NCBI GenBank assembly: GCA_021817945.1
Contig: JAKAFL010000006.1
Coordinates: 1 to 64,000 of the forward strand
Reading direction: 5' to 3'
Origin: a bacterium
Lineage (GTDB): Bacteria; Verrucomicrobiota; Verrucomicrobiia; Limisphaerales; UBA11358
DNA: 64,000 nucleotides
Part shown: positions 35,997-44,693 of the stretch, piece after piece
Numbering within the stretch: position 1 is the stretch's first letter
Layout: the number at the start of each line of letters is the position of its first letter
The notes under the pieces: generated by a model
Seen by the model: the letters and a program-made list of their open reading frames with translations, nothing else
Database searches by the model: none
Told to the model about the DNA's origin: nothing
Position numbers and translations under genes: made by a program

Positions 35997-36289
35997 AAAC
36001 TTAAATGGAAGGCCATGGATTTTTCCAAAGCCCCAAGAATTTGAAGGCCCGACCCATGCCTGCCGACTGACCCTGAATGGCAAGCTGAGGCCGCCTCCTC
36101 TATCATTACTGCTCTAATGCTCCCCTGTGACCTGATCATCGTTCAAACGCTGGATAGTCGCAAGCTTGGAGTAAATTTTCTCCACTCGCCGACCATCTCA
36201 CTTTTTCATGGGACTTTCCACCTCTGATTTTCTCCTGCTTGCTTTTTCCACCTGTTTTGGGGCCAGCTACACCAAGAAGGCGAGTTTTA
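35997..36289. other. Region between GMC operon and the distal end of the CRISPR array
   Basis: Holds the promoter of the GMC operon. It has no gene. A TTTTTCCAC sequence ending at 36251 lies one spacer length (38 bp) before the degenerate last repeat and could be the trace of an even older repeat, but the rest does not match. Confidence 0.4.
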
Positions 36290-39200
36290 GTCTCCAATGC
36301 CTTTAGCCCTCATCGGTTTTTTTCACATGAAACGAAAGAATGGTATCAGAAAGGAAAACTTCTGTCTCCAATGCCTTTCGGCTTCTTCGGGTTTTTCCAC
36401 GCGTTTAGATGGCAAAGGATTTCTATGCGTTAATGATAAGTCTCCAATGCCTTTCGGCTTCTTCGGGTTTTTCCACATATTTGCGGGGATTTCGCAAATC
36501 CGGCGTCTTCAGAGGTCTCCAATGCCTTTCGGCTTCTTCGGGTTTTTCCGGCGCGCTGTGGTGGGAATCAAAAAAAACTTCCTCCCCGTCTCCAATGCCT
36601 TTCGGCTTCTTCGGGTTTTTCCCCGCGCGGAAAGCGCACTGTACATCCTTGGCAAACGTCTCCAATGCCTTTCGGCTTCTTCGGGTTTTTCCCCGGTGCT
36701 ACCGAACCGGGATTGCTTTCACAGTGGTGGAGTCTCCAATGCCTTTCGGCTTCTTCGGGTTTTTCCCCTTCCCTCGGGTTCAATAAGGTACGGATTAGCG
36801 AGATAAAGTCTCCAATGCCTTTCGGCTTCTTCGGGTTTTTCCCCGTGTTGGTCCGTTGACGAAAGCGGTAAAGTTGTCACTACGTCTCCAATGCCTTTCG
36901 GCTTCTTCGGGTTTTTCCCCAAGTCGCTACGGAGCGTAAAACGTTGCTCGTTGATTCCGGTCTCCAATGCCTTTCGGCTTCTTCGGGTTTTTCCCCAAAG
37001 TCCGCATTAGCGAGATTAATCGCATCGCTCAATGTCTCCAATGCCTTTCGGCTTCTTCGGGTTTTTCCCCAACATTTCCGTGACCCAGCCCGTCGAGGAC
37101 ATTGTCGTCTCCAATGCCTTTCGGCTTCTTCGGGTTTTTCCCCGGTTGTGCATCACGATCGGTACATTCTTTGTCGTTTAGTCTCCAATGCCTTTCGGCT
37201 TCTTCGGGTTTTTCCCCAAAATATTTGCCCAACGGAACCTTCAGAGGTCGTTGTTGCGTCTCCAATGCCTTTCGGCTTCTTCGGGTTTTTCCCCACAAAG
37301 CCTCCCCAAAGGGGAGGCCGTTCAACAAAAAGTCTCCAATGCCTTTCGGCTTCTTCGGGTTTTTCCCCGGTTGCCGCAGCCGCTTACCGCGTTTCTCGTA
37401 CTGCGCCGTCTCCAATGCCTTTCGGCTTCTTCGGGTTTTTCCCCGAAACTGGTGACCGAAGAACTCTCTAACCTAGGTTTTAAGTCTCCAATGCCTTTCG
37501 GCTTCTTCGGGTTTTTCCCCAAAAAGAACTACCTACAGTTCCGGCACTACCGTAGCGTCTCCAATGCCTTTCGGCTTCTTCGGGTTTTTCCCCAGTTCTC
37601 ACGGGTCAAGACAGTGGATGGCGAGGCCGCGTCTCCAATGCCTTTCGGCTTCTTCGGGTTTTTCCCCTCTGCCTTAGGTTTTAACAAGGTCAGAATTTCG
37701 GAAATGTCTCCAATGCCTTTCGGCTTCTTCGGGTTTTTCCCCTGGGCGACGACAAATTTTCATGCGTATACAGGCACACCGTGTCTCCAATGCCTTTCGG
37801 CTTCTTCGGGTTTTTCCCCAACGAAATCGTGTTAAATAAGATTCCTATCTGAATATGGCGTCTCCAATGCCTTTCGGCTTCTTCGGGTTTTTCCCCAGCG
37901 GGCTTTTGGCTCCAACGTCCCATGAAGCGACGTCTCCAATGCCTTTCGGCTTCTTCGGGTTTTTCCCCGGCAAAGGAGGAAGCAAACATTATGCGTGAGC
38001 CAAACCAAGTCTCCAATGCCTTTCGGCTTCTTCGGGTTTTTCCCCATCCTCTCTTACGGATAAGCATTTCATCCCTCCGTAAAGTCTCCAATGCCTTTCG
38101 GCTTCTTCGGGTTTTTCCCCTTCCGCAACGGTGAAACACCTCGAAACCCTCACTCATGTCTCCAATGCCTTTCGGCTTCTTCGGGTTTTTCCCCAAAGAC
38201 GGGGCAATTCAACCAGCAACTGGATCTCCAGCTGTCTCCAATGCCTTTCGGCTTCTTCGGGTTTTTCCCCTGGTAACTGAGGAGCTGACATCCCTAGGCT
38301 TTAACAAAGTGTCTCCAATGCCTTTCGGCTTCATCGGGTTTTTCCACCAAGGCCAGAGAAATAGAAGGCCAAATATGAAAGCCAGTCTCCAATGCCTTTC
38401 GGCTTCATCGGGTTTTTCCACGGCGTGTCCTTCGCCAAACTCTCCATTAAAAAGCTGAAGTCTCCAATGCCTTTCGGCTTCATCGGGTTTTTCCACACCA
38501 GCAAATGGCTCTCCTTCTCTCCCTGATGAAGGGTCTCCAATGCCTTTCGGCTTCATCGGGTTTTTCCACGGCCTGACACTAGCGAGCCGCAAGTTATCAC
38601 CAAGGAGTCTCCAATGCCTTTCGGCTTCATCGGGTTTTTCCACTCTCTATTAAAAAGCTCAAGCCACGGAAACAGAAAAAATCGTCTCCAATGCCTTTCG
38701 GCTTCATCGGGTTTTTCCACGACGGATCTGCGCAAGAGCAGTGCGACAGCCAAGTATATGTCTCCAATGCCTTTCGGCTTCATCGGGTTTTTCCACCCGC
38801 TGGACACCGTGACGACCAAAGACCGTTTCCTGCTGGTCTCCAATGCCTTTCGGCTTCATCGGGTTTTTCCACTGGCTGGGTGTGAATCAACACCGCATAA
38901 GCACTAGGGTGGTCTCCAATGCCTTTCGGCTTCATCGGGTTTTTCCACACCCGTCAAAAACCAAACGGATCAAGCCTGTATTTAATGGTCTCCAATGCCT
39001 TTCGGCTTCATCGGGTTTTTCCACTTGACGCGGGACCTCGTGCCTCCGCAACCCCAGCGCAAGTCTCCAATGCCTTTCGGCTTCATCGGGTTTTTCCACC
39101 GGACCTGTTTGGAATGTAGAGCTTACAAACCAGCAGAGTCTCCAATGCCTTTCGGCTTCATCGGGTTTTTCCACAATTAGGTTGGGGGTCGGACGTATTT

Positions 39201-39932
39201 GTGCTGCTTCCGAGTCTCCAATGCCTTTCGGCTTCATCGGGTTTTTCCACGTAAAGAGCTTGGTTCAAAACTCCATTCGTGAAATACCCAGTCTCCAATG
39301 CCTTTCGGCTTCATCGGGTTTTTCCACTGAGGCACGCAAAAAAGCTGGCCAAGATCGCGGCATCCGTCTCCAATGCCTTTCGGCTTCATCGGGTTTTTCC
39401 ACCAGGTCATCTGTGGTGGAGTCTGAGGAGCTCAAGGTGGAGTCTCCAATGCCTTTCGGCTTCATCGGGGTTTTCCACTCGGCATGGCCCTGGCGGAGCC
39501 ATCCCCAGACGAGGTGTGGTCTCCAATGCCTTTCGGCTTCATCGGGTTTTTCCACCCTGGAACTCCCTTCGTGCCTTGGAAATCATCGAGCCGTTGGTCT
39601 CCAATGCCTTTCGGCTTCATCGGGTTTTTCCACTCACACTACTTCCTAAAACCTATGAGCGAAGGATTGAGTCTCCAATGCCTTTCGGCTTCATCGGGTT
39701 TTTCCACAAAAAAACATATGACAAACTACAAAAGACACCAAGAGGTCTCCAATGCCTTTCGGCTTCATCGGGTTTTTCCACTAATCCGCAATTACGGGGG
39801 TGATGGATTCGGACAGAATGTCTCCAATGCCTTTCGGCTTCATCGGGTTTTTCCACACCACGGGGAGGAAACCAACTACATGGTTGTTCCAATCCGTCTC
39901 CAATGCCTTTCGGCTTCATCGGGTTTTTCCAC
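36290..39932 (-). CRISPR. CRISPR array, 49 repeats and 48 spacers (type III-B locus)
   Basis: The 37-bp repeat begins (plus strand) GTCTCCAATGCCTTTCGGCT and ends TTTTTCCAC. Spacers are 33-41 bp and all differ. The repeat at 36290-36326 is degenerate, which marks the old end, so the leader and youngest spacers are on the right, next to cas2. Transcription is therefore leftward. Read that way the repeat ends TTGGAGAC, like the ATTGAAAC-type 5' handle of type III crRNAs, and contains GCC-GAAA-GGC, a small hairpin. Repeats fall into blocks: 36364 and 36440 (CTTC, ending CCAC), 36515 (ending CCGG), 23 repeats from 36588 to 38270 (CTTC, ending CCCC) and 22 repeats from 38311 to 39932 (CATC, ending CCAC). 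One repeat at 39442 carries a T-to-G change. Confidence 0.99.
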
Positions 39933-40166
39933 CCCGGTCAAATAACCGGCTGATGTGGAAGGAGTTAAATTTATGACAGGATGAGAGGGCATGCAAGGTC
40001 GTTTTGGGAACATTGCCAGACCTTTTAAAAGTCGCTTGTTTAGCGAACATGTCTATGAAAGGCAAGGTTTTATGATTTAGGCAGGGACCCTCCTTGTTTT
40101 GGAGGATTTTAGGCCGAGACCTGAACTGGAGGGTTGTGTCTAAGATTTTGAATTTCTCGGATGGTA
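39933..40166 (-). promoter_or_regulatory. CRISPR leader
   Basis: The interval between cas2 and the youngest repeat. On the minus strand TTGCAT (39991-39996) and TAAATT (39968-39973) are spaced by 17 bp and would start transcription about 25-30 bp before the first repeat. A small inverted repeat, CCGGT/ACCGG (39934-39949), lies directly at the leader-repeat junction, where integration factors act in other systems. A second, CCTCC/GGAGG, is at 40089-40105. Leader identity is firm from array polarity; the promoter is a reasonable candidate. Confidence 0.75.
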
Positions 40167-40442
40167 TCATACGAGGTAACAAAGGCATTTCTCGCTGCAA
40201 ACCATGGTGCCGGCAGTCATGATCTCCTTGGCTGAGCGCGCATCAATCCGGTAAGCCACCAGCCGGTCCTCTTTTTCATTGATTGCATCGAGTAATCGCA
40301 GCCAAAAGTCGTCGAATTCCCCTTCATCCAAGCGGCACTCGAAGATGGAGTATTGCACGCGCACGCCATAATCCTCGCAAGTTTTTGCCACTCGGGCGAG
40401 GCGTTTGGGTTCGCTGATGTCGTAGGCAACGAGGGTTAGCAT
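40167..40442 (-). CDS. cas2: CRISPR adaptation endonuclease Cas2
   Basis: Cas2 forms the scaffold of the Cas1-Cas2 integrase that inserts new spacers. The 91-residue protein begins MLTLVAYDISEPKRLARVAK, with the conserved Asp in YDIS. It continues with CEDYGVRVQYSIFECRLDEGEFDDFW and ends VCSEKCLCYLV. The Met at 40442 is where family homology begins; the frame is open up to an ATG that overlaps the cas1 stop, so a longer form of about 114 residues is possible. It reads towards the leader and array. Confidence 0.95.
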   Translation of the reverse strand: MLTLVAYDISEPKRLARVAKTCEDYGVRVQYSIFECRLDEGEFDDFWLRLLDAINEKEDRLVAYRIDARSAKEIMTAGTMVCSEKCLCYLV

Positions 40443-40510
40443 TTGGTTAGCGCCGGGTGGCGACTTTTGATAGGGGACTTCTGGAAAGGCGTCATACCAC
40501 CAGGTATTCA

Positions 40511-41563
40511 TCAATTGATGAGGAAAGGTTCAAAGGCCTGGTCATCCGCCAGGGCGGCTTTGAACATGACGGCCTGGTTTTCGAGCTGCTGGCGGAGGGT
40601 GGTTCGGTGTCCGGCAGATTCGGAAAGGAATTGTCTTTCCATGCGGCGCTCGTATTGGAGGAAGAATTTTTTGCGTCCATCCTCGTTAAGATAAACGCCG
40701 CCGTTTTTTGGCTCGAAGTGGCTGGTGTTGAGGATTTGATGGCTGAAAAGGTCCAGAGCCAGAGCCTCCACCAGGACGGGACGAAACGGCTCCATCAGGT
40801 CCAGGGCAAGAGACCAGCGTCCATCCTCGGTGGCATGGAGGAGGCCCAGGGCTGGATCAAGTCCGTGGGCGTGGATGAAGGAGACCAACTCGGTGTAGAT
40901 GAGTGTGGAACCGAAAGAGATGCAGGCATTGACTGGATTCAGGGGCGGGCGCGTGCTGCGGCGTTCAAAGGGGAAAGTGTCAGGCAGAAAGGCGGCCCAA
41001 CATTGGAAATAACGCGCGGTGGAGGCTCCCTCGTAACCTCTTAATTCATCAATGGATTGAGCCGTTTTCAACGATGCAAAGAGGCTATCGAGCCAGGAGA
41101 GGGCGGCATCCAGCCCGCTGGCGGAGGAGCCTGGAACTTCAGCGTCGTTCTCCACCATGCCTGCTTTGCGCCCTGAGGCCAGCCTTTGCAGGATGCGGCG
41201 TTGATTGTATATTTTGGCCGTGATCAAGCGGCCTGTCATTTGAAGTGCGAACCTGGAGTCACGGGTCCGCTCATACTGCCGCAAGCGGGCCAGGCCATGA
41301 TGGTTCATGGCGGGGAGAAAACCCCCCAGAAACTGCCCGTTCCAGCCCAGATAATTCACGGGAATATTGCCCCGCAACAGGGCCGCCATGGCGGCTGATG
41401 TGATTTGCACCGACTCGGTCAAAATGAGACGGTCCAAGTCGCGCAGGGGGATTTCGCGGAGGACTTCATCGCGATCCTTTTCCGGGTTTCGGGCGATGAT
41501 TTCAAGCCTTTCACTTTTCAGGTGAATGCGGCAATCAGGCTGGTTGATACAGGCGGTGGGCAT
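40511..41563 (-). CDS. cas1: CRISPR adaptation integrase Cas1
   Basis: Cas1 is the metal-dependent integrase of spacer acquisition. In this 350-residue protein the N-terminal beta domain (CRIHLKSERLEIIA) is followed by the helical catalytic domain. The conserved active-site residues are visible: Glu178 in RGYEGASTARYFQ, His243 in GLDPALGLLHATEDG and Glu258 in LALDLMEPFRP. NACISFGSTLIYTEL is the usual helix before the His. Length is typical. It is a stand-alone Cas1, with no reverse transcriptase fusion, which is sometimes seen in type III systems. Coupled to cas2. Confidence 0.97.
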   Translation of the reverse strand: MPTACINQPDCRIHLKSERLEIIARNPEKDRDEVLREIPLRDLDRLILTESVQITSAAMAALLRGNIPVNYLGWNGQFLGGFLPAMNHHGLARLRQYERTRDSRFALQMTGRLITAKIYNQRRILQRLASGRKAGMVENDAEVPGSSASGLDAALSWLDSLFASLKTAQSIDELRGYEGASTARYFQCWAAFLPDTFPFERRSTRPPLNPVNACISFGSTLIYTELVSFIHAHGLDPALGLLHATEDGRWSLALDLMEPFRPVLVEALALDLFSHQILNTSHFEPKNGGVYLNEDGRKKFFLQYERRMERQFLSESAGHRTTLRQQLENQAVMFKAALADDQAFEPFLIN

Positions 41564-41650
41564 ATTATTGGTCTCTCCTGGCTCCCGTTAGCATTTTAAA
41601 CCCAATGAAGGAGGCCGCACTCTTGAGCATTGACCAGGCCGGAGCTTTAT

Positions 41651-41689
41651 GTGGAATAGTTTTGATCGTGGCGCCAGATTCATGGAGAC
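41651..41689 (+). repeat. CRISPR repeat-like sequence in the cas1-CARF interval
   Basis: A 39-bp stretch starting GTGGAATAG, with GAT in its middle, and ending CATGGAGAC matches the array repeat as transcribed (GTGGAAAAA ... GAT ... TTGGAGAC) at both ends and is 2 bp longer. It lies in the 186-bp gap between the CARF gene and cas1, in the opposite orientation to the array. A GTGGAATA/TATTCCAC inverted repeat (41651-41699) spans it. It could be a degenerate repeat or a regulatory mimic; chance is possible because the middle matches poorly. Confidence 0.35.
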
Positions 41690-41749
41690 ATTATTCCACG
41701 GGCGACGGGTTCTTTCCCGGCAAGAGACGTCCGCAGACGTGGCCCTGAG

Positions 41750-43021
41750 CTAAGGTTTGATGAAAATAAGCGGTGCCGGGATATCCAGCGAAAAACGTCC
41801 CCGCATGGGAAGGCACGACTCAAATACGGACGCATCGCCGCCCATGTCCTTGATTTTTTCCCGCAGGCTGGACAGGGAGCGGCGGATATCCTGGTCGCCA
41901 TCAGAATTGAACTTGAGGGTTTTAATCGAATCTGATTTACGCCAATCGGACCAATCATTGGCCGGAGCTTCAGCCATGAGCGCGTCGCGAAATTCATTCA
42001 ATGCCTCCAAAGCTTCGTTTTGCTTGGCAAAAGCCGGTTCGCCGTTCTTGGCGCGTGCGGCCAGAAAGAGCAGCAGGAGATGCTCCCGGGGGGCGAGCTT
42101 GAGACGGCTTCCATTGACATCAATTTCAGCCCGTGAGCGCTCGATGGTCAGGCGGATGGATTCGCTGAGGCGCTCGCGCACGCCGGCGCGGCAGGCCTCG
42201 ACCAGGCGCATGAAGCCGCCGGCCGGCCGGCCCAGTTCGCGTCTGAAAAGTTGGCGCAGGGGCACAAACGGAACGTCAGCCAATTCAAGCCGCGCGGTTT
42301 CGGGCCGGACTGGGGCGCCATCGCGAAGGCTCAGCGTGCCGCCGGGCTGCCCTGGAAAAAAGAATTCGCGGGTTTGGTCAAATGGTTCATTGACCAGGAC
42401 GTGGGTCAAACGGTCGCTGTCACGGCCAATCAGGGAAAAACAGGCATAAAGCAGGGCCCCCATGGTCTTGCGTCCGCCTGCGAGCGAGGCAATGACGGTC
42501 TTGTCAGGGTCCTCGACCAGACCGCGGAGTTGTTCAAGAATGAAAGTGGCAGCCGCTTCGTTATCGTCTGGGGAGCGGATGTCATCGAGTTCGGTGGTGC
42601 GGCCGGAATCACGGTTGGTGGTGGTAAAAACGCGCAGGTCATCCTGGGTGGAACCAAAACGGAGCCGTCCGCGCAGTGAATGACCTTCCGCACCCAGCGC
42701 GGCGCGGAGTGCGTCCCATGGGGATATTCCGCCAAACCGCGCAAGGGGCTTAAACAAACCATTCTCGATTTCCCGACGGCCAACCACCGTGGTCAAAACG
42801 ATGACCCGATGTGGAATGACAGGCTGCTCCCCACTCTCCTGGGAGGGATGAGCCAAAGCCCAAATGGTTTCAGTGAGGATGGCGGGCGACATGCCTGTGA
42901 CGGCGAGCAGGACGATTTCTGATGCCGAGCCAGAGGATTTGGCCAGCGTCAAGCTGGCTTTGGTTGCTTTTCCCGCAGGACAATGTTTGGATTTAGTCTT
43001 CCCAGTTTTCATCATTTCCAT
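41750..43021 (-). CDS. CARF-domain protein, NE0113 family
   Basis: A 423-residue protein whose N-terminal half is a CARF domain of the NE0113 (Cas_NE0113) type: IVLLAVTGMSPAILTETIWA near residue 35, and SLAGGRKTMGALLYACFSLI with RDSDRLTHVLV further on. CARF domains bind cyclic oligoadenylate; members of this family have been annotated as ring nucleases, which would degrade the signal and switch the response off. The C-terminal part (SLSSLREKIKDMGGDASVFE) looks like a winged helix and has no HEPN RxxxxH motif that I can see. The start is uncertain: Met codons at 43045, 43021 and 43012 are in frame. It lies between the Card1-like nuclease and cas1. Confidence 0.88.
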   Translation of the reverse strand: MEMMKTGKTKSKHCPAGKATKASLTLAKSSGSASEIVLLAVTGMSPAILTETIWALAHPSQESGEQPVIPHRVIVLTTVVGRREIENGLFKPLARFGGISPWDALRAALGAEGHSLRGRLRFGSTQDDLRVFTTTNRDSGRTTELDDIRSPDDNEAAATFILEQLRGLVEDPDKTVIASLAGGRKTMGALLYACFSLIGRDSDRLTHVLVNEPFDQTREFFFPGQPGGTLSLRDGAPVRPETARLELADVPFVPLRQLFRRELGRPAGGFMRLVEACRAGVRERLSESIRLTIERSRAEIDVNGSRLKLAPREHLLLLFLAARAKNGEPAFAKQNEALEALNEFRDALMAEAPANDWSDWRKSDSIKTLKFNSDGDQDIRRSLSSLREKIKDMGGDASVFESCLPMRGRFSLDIPAPLIFIKP

Positions 43022-43026
43022 AATTG

Positions 43027-43266
43027 TTATTCGAAGCCGGGCCATTGAAACGGGGCAATTTCCGGCAACGCCTCACTTCCAGCGATGTGCAATTGTGCCA
43101 TTTCGGCGACAAGTTTTTGTTCTCCTTCGGCGAGCGCAGCATTCAATGCCTTCCGTTCTTTATCGAAATCAGCGGTCCTTGCTCGCACAGCCGGTGAGAT
43201 ACGGCTTCGGTCAGCGGAATTTCTGCCCCGCATTTGGGACAGGTGAGTTTCGTGGCGTTTGTCATT
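43027..43266 (-). pseudogene. Frameshifted remnant of a DUF2130-family gene
   Basis: A frame from ATG at 43266 reads MTNATKLTCPKCGAEIPLTE then AVSHRLCEQ and then runs to a stop. The continuation is in another frame: ADFDKERKALNAALAEGEQK, ending at 43027. Joined, these form the zinc-ribbon start and first coiled-coil part of DUF2130 proteins, which are normally several hundred residues. Only about 75 residues remain, with a one-base frameshift near 43190 and the rest deleted. It sits inside the Cas operon between the two CARF genes. Confidence 0.65.
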
Positions 43267-43340
43267 TTGCAAGTTAATCAAAGTCCGCTTACCGGTGCCA
43301 GACGGCAGACGTCCGGGGATATCTGTGGCAAAATGAAGCC

Positions 43341-44531
43341 TTAGAGAACAGGCTTCATTTCGTTCAGGAAAGCGGCCACCATGACTGGCAATTCAGCGAG
43401 ATCATCACTCCATATCAGCTTTCCTCCGTAGTCAATGGCTTTTGCTTCCTGGCTGGCGATGATGGCGGAGGCGTTGGCAGCAGTGTAGTCGGCGCGATGC
43501 CGATGAAAATAGAGCATCCAACGTCCAAAGAGCCGGCCAATCCGCCTAGTTCGAGCATATTGTTCTTCGATTACATCCGCTAACTCATCGAGGTCAAGAT
43601 GGCTCTTGCATTCCAACACCAAAAAACGGCCTTCGTTGGCCACGGTTACGTCCAACTCTGCCACTCGCCCTTTGACTCCGGGATTCAACACCACATGCCA
43701 AGCCACATCATCCACGGCGCTCCGCTCCTTTATTTGAGACCAGACAAAAACTTCCAGATACGTGTTCTTGAGGAACGCTGCGTTTTGTTCTTGCGCGGTT
43801 TGGAGATGGAAGGGGTGCAGCAATGTTTTGTGGGAAAGAAAGAACTCACCATTGTTGGAACCTAGTTGGATCAAGTCTGCCTCCTGCAATGCTCTGAGAA
43901 ATTCTGGAGCGACGCCGCGAGGCCGATACGGTTTCCTGTCTGCACCTGCCAGGCGCAATATCTCGGTTCGTTCCCACGGACGGGCATCCATGATCAGCGT
44001 AGCAGCATTCACAAGCGACGGTGCGGGGGTGCAGCGCTTACGAAAAGACTCCAGCGTGTCGGCGTTTTCAACGGTGTGCCCGGCGGCTATGATATGAACT
44101 AGGACATTCAGGCCAAGCTTGGCCGTGTCAATCGGATCTGTTCGGATTAAATCATTTGCTGGCACCTCCCGCAACACTTCGCGCGCTGCCGTGTTTACAT
44201 ACAGCGCGGGAATCTGTAAGTCTTCCGCTAAACGACGTGCCGCATAACTCATAACCTTTGTTCCGCCTGTCCAGTTGATTTCGTAGGAGGTATCTGCTTT
44301 GGTTGCCTCTTGTATCGTATTCTTGCAGTCCGCCAAGTCATACGGCAGGACTGTAACCGGTTCGAGCACCTCGGCAGAACAGCCGGCCGCTTTCAACGCG
44401 AGGCCGAATGCGGCAGCTTGCGCTCCAGATTCCCGGCTGACGACTGGCAATACTCGGTCGGGGTGGGTTTGAAGCACGCCAATAACATTGGGCATGAGTT
44501 CGCCGCTTAAGAGACAGATTTGTGTTTTCAT
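43341..44531 (-). CDS. Card1/Can2-like cyclic oligoadenylate-activated nuclease
   Basis: A 396-residue CRISPR accessory effector of the DUF1887 type. The N-terminal CARF domain includes SYEINWTGGTKVMSYAARRL (TGGTK, residues 88-92). The C-terminal part is a PD-(D/E)xK nuclease with AELDVTVANEGRFLVLECKS, giving Asp294, Glu307 and Lys309 as the catalytic set. In Card1 and Can2, binding of cyclic tetra-adenylate to the CARF dimer activates cutting of single-stranded DNA, RNA or nicking of supercoiled DNA. All active-site residues are present, so it should be functional. It is 162 bp downstream of cmr1 in the same direction. Confidence 0.93.
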   Translation of the reverse strand: MKTQICLLSGELMPNVIGVLQTHPDRVLPVVSRESGAQAAAFGLALKAAGCSAEVLEPVTVLPYDLADCKNTIQEATKADTSYEINWTGGTKVMSYAARRLAEDLQIPALYVNTAAREVLREVPANDLIRTDPIDTAKLGLNVLVHIIAAGHTVENADTLESFRKRCTPAPSLVNAATLIMDARPWERTEILRLAGADRKPYRPRGVAPEFLRALQEADLIQLGSNNGEFFLSHKTLLHPFHLQTAQEQNAAFLKNTYLEVFVWSQIKERSAVDDVAWHVVLNPGVKGRVAELDVTVANEGRFLVLECKSHLDLDELADVIEEQYARTRRIGRLFGRWMLYFHRHRADYTAANASAIIASQEAKAIDYGGKLIWSDDLAELPVMVAAFLNEMKPVL

Positions 44532-44693
44532 TGTATTTCAAAATGTTTTTTTAGATTCGCGTTGGCGGAGCGGGATGCCCTTTTTTTTGGGGTGCCAGAT
44601 GAAATACCCTGGCGGATTTCAGCGCCAGTACCGAGACCGAGTCCTGCTTTGCCTGCTTGCTGATGAGTTGAAGGGCGAGGGGCATAGGGCATA

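Noticed and set aside
36215-36251. Possible extra ghost repeat one spacer length before the degenerate terminal repeat
   Set aside because: Only the last 9 bases (TTTTTCCAC) match; the remaining 28 positions agree at chance level.
37295-37331. A spacer containing the inverted repeat CCTCCCC-AAA-GGGGAGG
   Set aside because: Probably part of a hairpin or terminator in the source element; a single case, with nothing more to support it.
36297-39945. Many medium-length open frames on both strands across the CRISPR array
   Set aside because: They are produced by the repeat, which is open in several frames (peptides such as MPFGFFGFF and GKTRRSRKALE recur every 75 bp). They are not genes.
41651-41749. 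A full CreTA-type toxin-antitoxin module
   Set aside because: Only one repeat-like element is seen; there is no second element at spacer distance and no small toxin frame with a start signal.
44532-44693. A small gene between cmr1 and the Card1-like gene
   Set aside because: Open frames on either strand lack start signals and recognisable composition; the plus-strand one overlaps both neighbours.
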